Assembly: GCA_028716065.1 (NCBI GenBank)
Contig: JAQUQN010000036.1
Location: forward strand, 1-9,468
Length of the DNA stretch: 9,468 bases
Direction: 5' to 3'
Source: Candidatus Omnitrophota bacterium
GTDB taxonomy: Bacteria > Omnitrophota > Gorgyraeia > 2-01-FULL-45-10
Below are positions 1-6,316 of the stretch, piece after piece (within the stretch, counting starts at the first letter, position 1; each line of letters opens with the position of its first letter). The position numbers were made by a program, and so were the translations under genes. Below the pieces are notes generated by a model. That model was not told the origin of the DNA and made no database searches. It worked only from the letters and a program-made list of their open reading frames with translations.

Positions 1-525
1 GAGGGTCATGTCCAGCCGCAGAAAGAAGTCCGGGTTCACGTAATCCTGGTCGGCATAGGTTATCTTTCCAGATTTGATCGTGTAACCGCCGGCATCGTTA
101 AGTCCGGTATGAAAAATAACGGTCTGCGGCATGCCTTTAAGATGCGCTAGCCTGTCCAGGAAAGAAGCGTATATCCCCTTGCATTTCATACCGCCTACGC
201 CGCAATTTATGACTTTTACGTTATATCTGGCAGCGAGTTTTTTCTCAAGCTGGGCGGGATAAGTGAGTTCAGGATCCACTGTATGGCCCGCGGTGGTGGA
301 ACCGCCAAAGGCCGCTATCAAGTAGGATGGTTGCCGGCCTTTGGCATCCTTGAACTCTTTCAATTTATATACGGCCTTCTTTACTATGAGTTCAATGTCC
401 GAACCGCCGTAGAATAGGAATTTTTCATCATGGTTCTTCAGGTAGGTCTTTACTCGCGTATACAGCTCGATAGATGAAAAGAAGAGGAGAATGGTAAAGA
501 TTAAGAGCAATATATTTTTTCGCAT
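1..525 (-). CDS. Membrane-anchored SGNH/GDSL-family hydrolase, N-terminal part (cut by window edge)
   Basis: The reverse strand is open from ATG at 525-523 to the left edge, giving 175 codons without a stop. Residues 1-3 are MRK, and residues 5-17 are strongly hydrophobic, which fits a single N-terminal membrane anchor or uncleaved signal. SGNH blocks follow in the right order: block I AFGGSTT (residues 72-78, probable nucleophile Ser76, with GGS in place of the textbook GDS), block II NCGVGG (107-112) and block III GLND (141-144). The block V Asp-His pair would lie beyond the edge. Known members are esterases, lipases or O-acetyl-removing or -transferring enzymes on glycans. The protein probably acts at the outer face of the membrane. 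It is transcribed divergently from the polysaccharide-like operon, so a role in trimming or acylating the same product is a guess. A GAAGG motif (542-538) lies 12 nt upstream of the ATG. Family assignment is fairly sure; the substrate is unknown. Confidence 0.8.
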   Translation of the reverse strand, partial: MRKNILLLIFTILLFFSSIELYTRVKTYLKNHDEKFLFYGGSDIELIVKKAVYKLKEFKDAKGRQPSYLIAAFGGSTTAGHTVDPELTYPAQLEKKLAARYNVKVINCGVGGMKCKGIYASFLDRLAHLKGMPQTVIFHTGLNDAGGYTIKSGKITYADQDYVNPDFFLRLDMTL

Positions 526-531
526 CAAATA

Positions 532-560
532 ATTATACCTTCAAAATAGGCGCCGTGCAA
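532..560 (-). promoter_or_regulatory. Candidate promoter for the SGNH hydrolase gene
   Basis: Read on the minus strand, TTGCAC (560-555) is followed after 17 nt by a perfect TATAAT (537-532). Only the -10 is strong; the -35 matches TTGACA at three positions. The -10 ends just 6 nt before the ATG at 525, so a normally placed transcription start would fall at or next to the start codon and give a leaderless or nearly leaderless message. A GAAGG at 542-538 could instead serve as a ribosome-binding site on a longer transcript from another promoter. The two readings exclude each other. Confidence 0.35.
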
Positions 561-648
561 GATAAATTTAAGCGAGAAAGATCGAGATTCATTTTAATCA
601 TTTAATATGCTATAAACGCTAAAACATAATTACTTTAATTACAGATAG

Positions 649-684
649 TTACGTAAAATAGACATAGGCCATTTTACGTAAAAT
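649..684. repeat. Paired TTACGTAA palindromes forming an 11-bp inverted repeat (candidate operator)
   Basis: Positions 671-684 form a perfect 14-bp palindrome, ATTTTACGTAAAAT. A second copy of its core, TTACGTAAAAT, lies at 649-659, so the centres are 25 bp apart. The left copy and the left part of the right copy also form a perfect 11-bp inverted repeat (649-659 with 671-681) around an 11-nt spacer. This lies in the divergent intergenic region, directly upstream of the probable promoter of the rightward operon. Two dyad-symmetric sites of this kind are typical of a dimeric transcription factor. The alternative is an extruding or transcribed hairpin, but there is no following T-run to make it a terminator. 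The repeats are seen directly; the regulator is unknown. Confidence 0.5.
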
Positions 685-688
685 CTGA

Positions 689-720
689 TTGCATTCCACT
701 GTACTATATGATAATATAAT
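689..720 (+). promoter_or_regulatory. Candidate promoter region of the aminotransferase/radical SAM operon
   Basis: A very AT-rich stretch carries a perfect TATAAT at 715-720 and an overlapping GATAAT at 710-715. The best -35-like hexamer is TTGCAT at 689-694. It lies 20 nt from the first -10 and 15 nt from the second, and neither spacing is ideal. The palindrome pair ends 5 bp before this hexamer, a position compatible with an activator or with a repressor that loops. This is the only AT-rich promoter-like region seen upstream of the whole rightward gene set. Confidence 0.3.
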
Positions 721-750
721 ATCCAAAGTTATAATAAGAAAGGGGAGTTC

Positions 751-1857
751 ATGAAGATATCGATCTTGGACCTGAAGGCGCAATATGCCATTATAAAGAA
801 AGAGGCAGATGCTGCCATGCGCAGAGTGGTGGAGTCGCAGAATTTCGTTCTGGGCGAAGAGGTGTCTGCCCTGGAAAAAGAGGTTGCCGGGTATTGTGGT
901 ACAACGTACGGCGTGGGGGTGGCATCCGGGACGGATGCGCTGATACTGTCGCTGAAGGCACTTGGCATAAAAGACGGCGACGAGGTCATAACATCGCCCT
1001 TCACTTTCATCGCAAGCGCGGAGGCCGTTTCGCTCGTGGGGGCGAGGCCTGTTTTTACGGACATAGATCCTCGCACGTATAACATGGACCCGGCGCTCAT
1101 AGAAAAGAGGATAACGTCCAAGACGAAGGCTATAATACCGGTCCATCTGTACGGGCAATGCGCGGATATGGATCCGCTAAAGGAGATAGCCAAAAGGCAT
1201 GATCTTAAGATAATCGAGGACGCCGCGCAGGCAATAGGCGCTACCCACAGGGGAAGAAAGGCCGGTTCGATGGGTGATGCCGGAGCTTTGAGTTTCTTCC
1301 CTAGCAAGAACCTGGGCGGATACGGCGACGGCGGCATGATAGTTACGAACAACAAAGAGCTGGCGGACAAGATCAGGGTCCTGCGTGTTCACGGGAGTTC
1401 GGAAAGGTATTTCCATTCAGAAATAGGGACGAATTCGCGCCTCGACGCTATCCAGGCCGCGGTATTGAGGGTAAAGCTAAAATATCTTGACGGATGGCTC
1501 GAGGCCCGCAGAGAAAAGGCAAGCTATTACAACGAACGTCTTAAGACACTGCCTCTAATCCTTCCTCATGTGTCGGAGTATAATGTGCACACCTACCACC
1601 TTTACGTCCTCAAAATAAAATCGGATCTCGAGAAGATGATGTGCTTCCTTACGGACGCGGGAATAGAGACGAGAACTTACTATCCCGTGCCCCTCCACCT
1701 GCAGCAATGTTACAGATTCCTGTGTTATAAGAAGGGTGATCTGCCCCAGGCAGAAGCCGCCTGCGACCAAACTTTCGCTATTCCGGTATATCCGGAATTG
1801 AAAAAAGAACAAATGGACTACGTGACCGAAAAGATAAAGGAATTTTTCAGAGGGTAA
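751..1857 (+). CDS. DegT/DnrJ/EryC1/StrS-family PLP aminotransferase (sugar or cyclitol aminotransferase)
   Basis: This 368-residue protein is of normal length for the family. It matches fold-type I DegT/DnrJ/EryC1 enzymes, which transfer an amino group, usually from glutamate or glutamine, onto 3- or 4-keto nucleotide sugars or onto keto-cyclitols. Visible landmarks are the cofactor phosphate loop ASGTDALIL (58-66), EDAAQAIGA (156-164, with Asp157 placed to bind the PLP ring nitrogen), and SFFPSKNLG (181-189), in which Lys186 is the expected Schiff-base lysine. GYGDGGMIVTN follows directly. The overall look is closest to WbpE/FdtB-type 3-keto-sugar aminotransferases, but the family does not allow the substrate to be read from sequence. 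The start at 751 is preceded by an AAAGGGGAG run (739-747). It is the first gene of the operon, and no dehydratase or dehydrogenase supplying a keto-sugar lies in the window. Catalytic residues look intact. Confidence 0.92.
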   Translation: MKISILDLKAQYAIIKKEADAAMRRVVESQNFVLGEEVSALEKEVAGYCGTTYGVGVASGTDALILSLKALGIKDGDEVITSPFTFIASAEAVSLVGARPVFTDIDPRTYNMDPALIEKRITSKTKAIIPVHLYGQCADMDPLKEIAKRHDLKIIEDAAQAIGATHRGRKAGSMGDAGALSFFPSKNLGGYGDGGMIVTNNKELADKIRVLRVHGSSERYFHSEIGTNSRLDAIQAAVLRVKLKYLDGWLEARREKASYYNERLKTLPLILPHVSEYNVHTYHLYVLKIKSDLEKMMCFLTDAGIETRTYYPVPLHLQQCYRFLCYKKGDLPQAEAACDQTFAIPVYPELKKEQMDYVTEKIKEFFRG

Positions 1858-1862
1858 TTTTT

Positions 1863-3743
1863 ATGTGCGGCATAACCGGTATGGTAAATCTGGATAATAG
1901 GCCCGTGGATAGGACGATCCTTGAAGATATGGTCCGGGTCCAGGGCCACAGGGGGCCGGACGATAAGGGGATCTATCTATCCGGTAACATCGGCCTTGGC
2001 CATTCGAGACTCTCCATAATAGACCTATCCAAAGAGGCAGGACAGCCGATGTCTAACGAGGATGGGACCTTTCTTATAATCCATAACGGCGAGATATATA
2101 ACTATCTGGAACTCAAAGAAGAATTGAGGAGAGCCGGCCATCATTTTAAGACAAGGAGCGATACGGAAGTAATACTCCACGCTTACGAAGAGTGGGGTGA
2201 GGATTGCACGCGGCGTTTCAATGGGATGTGGGCATTTGCCATATTGAACTTGAAAAATAAGACACTTTTTTGCTCAAGGGACAGGTTCGGGGTAAAGCCA
2301 TTTTATTATTATGAGGATGACGAAGTCTTCGCCTTCGCTTCGGAGATAAAGGCGCTATTAAAACATCCCAGGATAAAGAGAGAGCCTGATGGCCGGGCTA
2401 TATTCAATTATCTCGCTTCGGGTTATGGTTACATGGACATATCCGACGGCACATTCTTTAAAAAGGTAAGACAATTGAAGCCGAGCCATTCTTTAAAGAT
2501 ATCGCTTAAAGGCAAGAAATTAAACCAGGCCCGTTACTGGGACCTGGATCCCGGTAAGAAGAACGTCTTTAAGGATGAGGAGGACGCCTATAGGCGCTTC
2601 TATGAGCACTTTGAAGATGCCGTACGGTTACGCTTGAGAAGTGATGTCCCGTTGGGGGTCTCTTTGAGCGGCGGCCTGGACTCATCTTCCATAGCATGCG
2701 TGGCGGCGAAGTTATTGGGCTCCAACAGGCTTGAAGCGTTCTCATCCTGTTTTGACGAGGAAAAGGAGCATGATGAAAGACGCTTTATCAACCCGGTCCT
2801 GGACAGGACCAGGGCCAACGCCAATCTGATATTTACGAGACCTGAGAATGTATTCAGCGACATGGAATCGATAATATGGCATCAGGATGAGCCATACAGC
2901 ACGTTGAGCATACTGCCTCAATGGTATGTCATGAAATTGGCCCATGAAAAAGGCGTTAAGGTTCTTCTCACCGGCCAGGGCGGAGATGAGACGCTGGCAG
3001 GATATCACAAATATTATTACTACCTATTCGCTGATCTGATCAATTCCCTGAAATGGGATAAGGCCTCCAGGGAGATCAGGATATTCAAAGGGCTCAAGGG
3101 AGGCGATGGTAATGTTTCCGGAGCCGTGGCAAAGATACTCTTAGCTTATTCAGCTCCGGAATTCTTGAAGAGTTTGTCAAGGTCCCGTATCGACAGGCAT
3201 CGGCCTTCATATTTGAACAGGGACTTTGTAAAAGGGCAGACCGGGAAGATATCCATCGAGAAGAAGTTCGCCAGCATACTAAATAACGATCTTTATAACG
3301 CGCTCAAGATATCGCCCTTACCGTCATTATTGCATATCGATGACCGTTCGAGCATGGCGCATTCCGTAGAATCGCGCTCTCCTTTTCTCGATTACCGGCT
3401 GGTGGAATATCTGTTTTCGCTGGGGCCCGAATTCAAGATAAGGGACGGTCTTACCAAATATGTATTGCGCATGTCGTTGAAAGGAGTGATTCCCGAAGAG
3501 GTCAGATTGAGAAAAGATAAGATGGGCTTTGCCACGCCTTTGGAGAGATGGCTTAAGACGGGATTAAAGGCAAAGGCGCTCGAGATATTCTCTTCCAGGG
3601 AATTCGCCTCCCGGCCGTATTTTGATCAGAAAGAGGTCTTAAGGATATTCAAGGACTTTACGGAAGGCAGAACTTCAAACGGCCATTATATGGTATGGAG
3701 CTGGCTTAATCTGGAATTGTGGTTCAGGAAATTTTTTAATTAG
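1863..3743 (+). CDS. asnB: AsnB-type glutamine-hydrolysing asparagine synthetase / amidotransferase
   Basis: This 626-residue two-domain protein hydrolyses glutamine and uses the ammonia to amidate an ATP-activated carboxylate. The N-terminal class II glutaminase domain begins MCGITG, with Cys2 as nucleophile once Met is removed. It also shows HSRLSIID (47-54), HNGEIYN (74-80), SDTE (99-102) and RFGVKPFYY (141-149). The synthetase domain has the PP-loop SLSGGLDSSS (267-276) and GQGGDETLAG (371-380). All expected catalytic motifs are present. The ribosome-binding site GAGGG (1850-1854) overlaps the end of the aminotransferase gene, and the gap is only 5 nt. The length is nearer the roughly 610-630-residue AsnB/AsnO group than the shorter E. 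coli AsnB. Paralogues of this type occur in polysaccharide loci, including exosortase-associated ones, where they are thought to amidate a non-Asp substrate. That role fits the context better than bulk asparagine supply but is inference. The symbol denotes family only. Confidence 0.9.
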   Translation: MCGITGMVNLDNRPVDRTILEDMVRVQGHRGPDDKGIYLSGNIGLGHSRLSIIDLSKEAGQPMSNEDGTFLIIHNGEIYNYLELKEELRRAGHHFKTRSDTEVILHAYEEWGEDCTRRFNGMWAFAILNLKNKTLFCSRDRFGVKPFYYYEDDEVFAFASEIKALLKHPRIKREPDGRAIFNYLASGYGYMDISDGTFFKKVRQLKPSHSLKISLKGKKLNQARYWDLDPGKKNVFKDEEDAYRRFYEHFEDAVRLRLRSDVPLGVSLSGGLDSSSIACVAAKLLGSNRLEAFSSCFDEEKEHDERRFINPVLDRTRANANLIFTRPENVFSDMESIIWHQDEPYSTLSILPQWYVMKLAHEKGVKVLLTGQGGDETLAGYHKYYYYLFADLINSLKWDKASREIRIFKGLKGGDGNVSGAVAKILLAYSAPEFLKSLSRSRIDRHRPSYLNRDFVKGQTGKISIEKKFASILNNDLYNALKISPLPSLLHIDDRSSMAHSVESRSPFLDYRLVEYLFSLGPEFKIRDGLTKYVLRMSLKGVIPEEVRLRKDKMGFATPLERWLKTGLKAKALEIFSSREFASRPYFDQKEVLRIFKDFTEGRTSNGHYMVWSWLNLELWFRKFFN

Positions 3744-3750
3744 GTGTGTT

Positions 3751-3766
3751 AGAGAAGATGACTATG
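3751..3766 (+). promoter_or_regulatory. Ribosome-binding site deciding the start at 3764
   Basis: The purine run AGAGAAG at 3751-3757 stands 6 nt before ATG 3764. The in-frame GTG at 3746 has only an AGG one base away, inside the previous stop, and the ATG at 3758 directly abuts the purine run. Translation from 3764 gives MKYKKVLLVQ, the usual beginning of a B12-type Rossmann domain. The ATG at 3758 remains a possible alternative. Confidence 0.55.
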
Positions 3767-5224
3767 AAATACAAGAAGGTCTTGTTGGTACAGGCAAAAT
3801 ACGATTCGACATTTTCGAATGTCCTTCCGGCAGGCATAGGATACCTGTCGGAGTTTTTGAATTCGAAAGGCGTCGACAATGATGTCTTCGACCTGAATGT
3901 TCCAAGAAATACCGAAGAGATGCTGCTTGAGAAGATAGGCCATTTCAGGCCGGATATCGTGGGTTTTAGCATGATGAGCCTCAATTATAAGTACAATTAC
4001 GCGATGATGAAACGGGTCAGGGAGGATTTTCCCGATATGAAGATAGCCGCAGGCGGGGCGCATGTGTCTACCATGAGGAATGATGTTCTGAAGGAGTGCG
4101 GCGCGATAGATTACGGTTGCGTGCTGGAAGGTGAGTGGACATTATTGGAGCTTGTTTCCGGAGAAAAGGAGATATCGGAAATAAAAGGCTTGATACATAG
4201 GACTTCAGAAGGGGTCATCTATAACGGAGATAGGCCCTTTATCGAGGACCTGGACAAACTGCCGTTCCCCAGATACGAAAAATTTAACAGGAAAGATTAC
4301 TCAAGCCTCATATCACTCTTTTCTTCGCGGGGGTGCCCTTTTGAGTGTACATACTGCCCCGTCAAACTCGCCATCGGAAGAAGGTTCGTGGCCCGGTCCC
4401 CTGAAAGCGTGGTCGACGAATTACAATATCATTATGACAGGGGTTCCAGAGAGTTCAGTTTTAGGGACGATAACTTCACGCTCATAAAGGAAAGGGTTTA
4501 CGGGGTCTGCGACGATATAGAGAAGAGGGGGCTTAAAGGGCTATATCTGATGTGCGATAACGGCGTACGGGCAGACAAGATAGACCATGACCTTCTTAAA
4601 CGCATGAAGGAGGTCGGATTCAGGATGATAGGCCTAGGCGTCGAGTCCGGTGATGACCGCGTCTTGAAGAGCCTGAAGAAGAGCTCAACGGTAAGGGCCA
4701 TGGAGGGAGCCATCAAGACGGCCTGCGATCTCGGATATATCGTAGAATTATATTTTCTTATAGGAGCTCCGGGAGAGACCTGGCAGGATTTCGAGAAGAG
4801 CGTGGAACTGGCGATAAGGTATCCGGTCTTGATAGCCAGTTTTTACCACTTGCTCCCTTATCCGAATACCGAACTTTTTGACTTCGCAAAGAGCAATAAT
4901 TATTTATTGAGAAGCCATGAGGAGTATCTGAATGACGGTTCACAAAGGCGCAATACTCCATTCTTGTCTACACCCGAATTCCCCACCGAGATGAGGAAGA
5001 AGGCGTTCGACTACGCCTATTCCAGGACTTCGGAGCATGTCAGGAGGGCGAGGATCGAATATTCAAAAAGGAACATGTGCGCTAAGCTAAAAGACAAGGG
5101 GCTCAACGGCGCACTCGCGTCTTTTATAGCAGGTATTTATGCATCCAATTTTTCAAACAGCAAGCTGACCATGGGATTGAAAAAGAGCCTTAAAAAGTAT
5201 CTGTCGGCAAGAATAAGGAATTAG
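3764..5224 (+). CDS. B12-binding-domain radical SAM protein (first of three)
   Basis: This 486-residue protein has the usual layout of cobalamin-dependent radical SAM enzymes. An N-terminal Rossmann-like B12-type domain (about 1-150) includes KVLLVQ (5-10), DIVGFSM (64-70), AAGGAH (95-100) and LEGEWTLLEL (121-130). The radical SAM barrel follows with SSRGCPFECTYC (187-198), so Cys191, Cys195 and Cys198 would bind the [4Fe-4S] cluster in CX3CX2C spacing. FRDDNF (233-238), GLGVESG (290-296) and FLIGAPGETW (331-340) are standard core motifs. The DxHxxG cobalamin motif is absent, as in many members of this class, so B12 would bind without a histidine ligand or the domain may be vestigial. Relatives include methylases, BchE-type cyclases and hopanoid-modifying enzymes; the reaction here is unknown. 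The C-terminus (about 424-486) is Lys/Arg-rich. It lies 20 nt after asnB. Confidence 0.88.
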   Translation: MKYKKVLLVQAKYDSTFSNVLPAGIGYLSEFLNSKGVDNDVFDLNVPRNTEEMLLEKIGHFRPDIVGFSMMSLNYKYNYAMMKRVREDFPDMKIAAGGAHVSTMRNDVLKECGAIDYGCVLEGEWTLLELVSGEKEISEIKGLIHRTSEGVIYNGDRPFIEDLDKLPFPRYEKFNRKDYSSLISLFSSRGCPFECTYCPVKLAIGRRFVARSPESVVDELQYHYDRGSREFSFRDDNFTLIKERVYGVCDDIEKRGLKGLYLMCDNGVRADKIDHDLLKRMKEVGFRMIGLGVESGDDRVLKSLKKSSTVRAMEGAIKTACDLGYIVELYFLIGAPGETWQDFEKSVELAIRYPVLIASFYHLLPYPNTELFDFAKSNNYLLRSHEEYLNDGSQRRNTPFLSTPEFPTEMRKKAFDYAYSRTSEHVRRARIEYSKRNMCAKLKDKGLNGALASFIAGIYASNFSNSKLTMGLKKSLKKYLSARIRN

Positions 5225-5233
5225 GGGTACTTC

Positions 5234-6301
5234 ATGGAGTTAGGCAGAAAGATATTGAATACGATATTGTCGGGCCACACCTTTTCGCAAAAGGCGAATT
5301 ACATTAAATATCTCCTTTCGAAAAAGGAAGAAGTGTTGGCGTACGACCCTGTCACGATCTCGATAGTGGCAACCGGGAGGTGTACTCTCAATTGTCACAT
5401 GTGCCCTACGCATTCAAGCATTGTGGGCAAGGAATATCCGCATACACAGAAGACCGCCAGGGACATGGACCTTGAGATGTTCCGTTACATGATAGACCGT
5501 TTCGGGAAAGCGACGACGGTGCACATAATAGGTTCGGGAGAACCGCTCCTGAACGAAGATTTCTTCAAGATGGTCGATTACGCGGCCTCTAAGAAGATGC
5601 GCGTCAAGACGTTTTCGAACGGTACGATCATAGAGAAGAACATTGACAATATATTGAATTCTAAATTGGACGGTATTACCATAAGCATAAACGGCCAGGA
5701 TCCGGGAGAGTTCAAACGGATGACCGGGATGGATGGGGCGATATATTTGAAGATTTACGACGCGACTAGAAGGTTAATCGAAGAAAGAAACAGGAGAAAG
5801 GTTAAGATCAAGGTTAAGTTGTCATTTATCATAGACAATTATAATTATAAATTTATACCCGAAATGATAGAGACGAGCTTAAAGCTGGGTGTGGACCATG
5901 CCTTCTTCTGTAATTTTCTTTCCTCGCCTTATACGGGCCTTAGCGCGCCGGAACGGGTATTGATGGCAGAGGAGAAAACGAAGGAAGAGATAAGGCGTAT
6001 CTTTGCCGCTTATCCGCCGTCCATAAGAAAGAGATTGACCCCTCCGGTATTGCTCGATACGAAGATGGATAAGAACGCCTGTGATACGCATTTTACGCAG
6101 ATCAGGTTTGATGGGGACGGAAATGTTTCGAGTTGTTCCATGATGCTGCTCGACATGACCGGGCATGGTACCTACAAGGATGATGATGTCTGGAATAATG
6201 AATTTTTCAGAAAGATGAGAAGGGTTTTTCTCAAAGGTAAAATGGGGGAATTCCCTGATCCATGCAAGGTATGTCCGGATAATAAGGGTGTTAAGGTATA
6301 A
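5234..6301 (+). CDS. Radical SAM protein with four-cysteine SPASM/twitch-like C-terminal domain
   Basis: This 355-residue protein has no B12 domain. The radical SAM motif is TGRCTLNCHMC (47-57), with cluster ligands Cys50, Cys54 and Cys57, followed by IIGSGEPLLNED (98-109), the GEP-type SAM-binding segment, and SNGT (128-131). The C-terminus carries Cys283, Cys301, Cys344 and Cys347 in a CX17C ... CX2C arrangement around FDGDGNVSSC, the hallmark of a SPASM/twitch region holding an auxiliary iron-sulfur cluster. Four ligands suggest one auxiliary cluster rather than the two of full SPASM maturases. Known relatives modify peptides or oxidise or epimerise alcohols in cyclitols and sugars; with no peptide precursor gene seen nearby, a sugar or cyclitol substrate is the better guess. 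AGGGG (5223-5227), overlapping the preceding stop, lies 6 nt before the ATG. All ligand cysteines are present. Confidence 0.87.
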   Translation: MELGRKILNTILSGHTFSQKANYIKYLLSKKEEVLAYDPVTISIVATGRCTLNCHMCPTHSSIVGKEYPHTQKTARDMDLEMFRYMIDRFGKATTVHIIGSGEPLLNEDFFKMVDYAASKKMRVKTFSNGTIIEKNIDNILNSKLDGITISINGQDPGEFKRMTGMDGAIYLKIYDATRRLIEERNRRKVKIKVKLSFIIDNYNYKFIPEMIETSLKLGVDHAFFCNFLSSPYTGLSAPERVLMAEEKTKEEIRRIFAAYPPSIRKRLTPPVLLDTKMDKNACDTHFTQIRFDGDGNVSSCSMMLLDMTGHGTYKDDDVWNNEFFRKMRRVFLKGKMGEFPDPCKVCPDNKGVKV

Positions 6302-6316
6302 GGATTGAGAATCATG
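6300..6316 (+). promoter_or_regulatory. Ribosome-binding site deciding the start at 6314
   Basis: AAGGA at 6300-6304, overlapping the stop codon of the preceding gene, lies 9 nt before ATG 6314. The longer in-frame TTG start at 6305 would directly abut the Shine-Dalgarno and is therefore unlikely to be used. Confidence 0.65.

Noticed and set aside
627..642. Direct repeat TAATTAC at 627-633 and 636-642.
   Set aside because: It is short and AT-only apart from one C, in a very AT-rich region, so it is expected by chance.
649..681. Reading the 11-bp inverted repeat as a rho-independent terminator.
   Set aside because: The stem is AT-rich, no T-run follows on either strand, and both flanking genes are transcribed away from it, so there is no transcript to end here.
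649..1370. Two long minus-strand open frames (649-1158 and 729-1370) over the aminotransferase gene.
   Set aside because: They lie antisense to a gene with intact PLP motifs, show no recognisable domain, and have the low-complexity Ser/Arg-rich look of shadow frames. One runs into the palindromes only because of chance stops.
3746..3763. Longer N-terminus of the first B12-type enzyme from GTG 3746 (six extra residues).
   Set aside because: It has no usable ribosome-binding site, while AGAGAAG is well placed for ATG 3764, which gives the normal family N-terminus.
5234..6301. Ribosomally made peptide (RiPP) maturation by the SPASM-type enzyme.
   Set aside because: No small precursor-peptide gene fits in the 5-20 nt gaps of the operon, and no peptidase or exporter is present in the window. 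It cannot be excluded outside the window.
6305..6313. TTG start at 6305 for the second B12-type enzyme.
   Set aside because: The Shine-Dalgarno AAGGA would touch the start codon. The same motif is properly spaced for ATG 6314.
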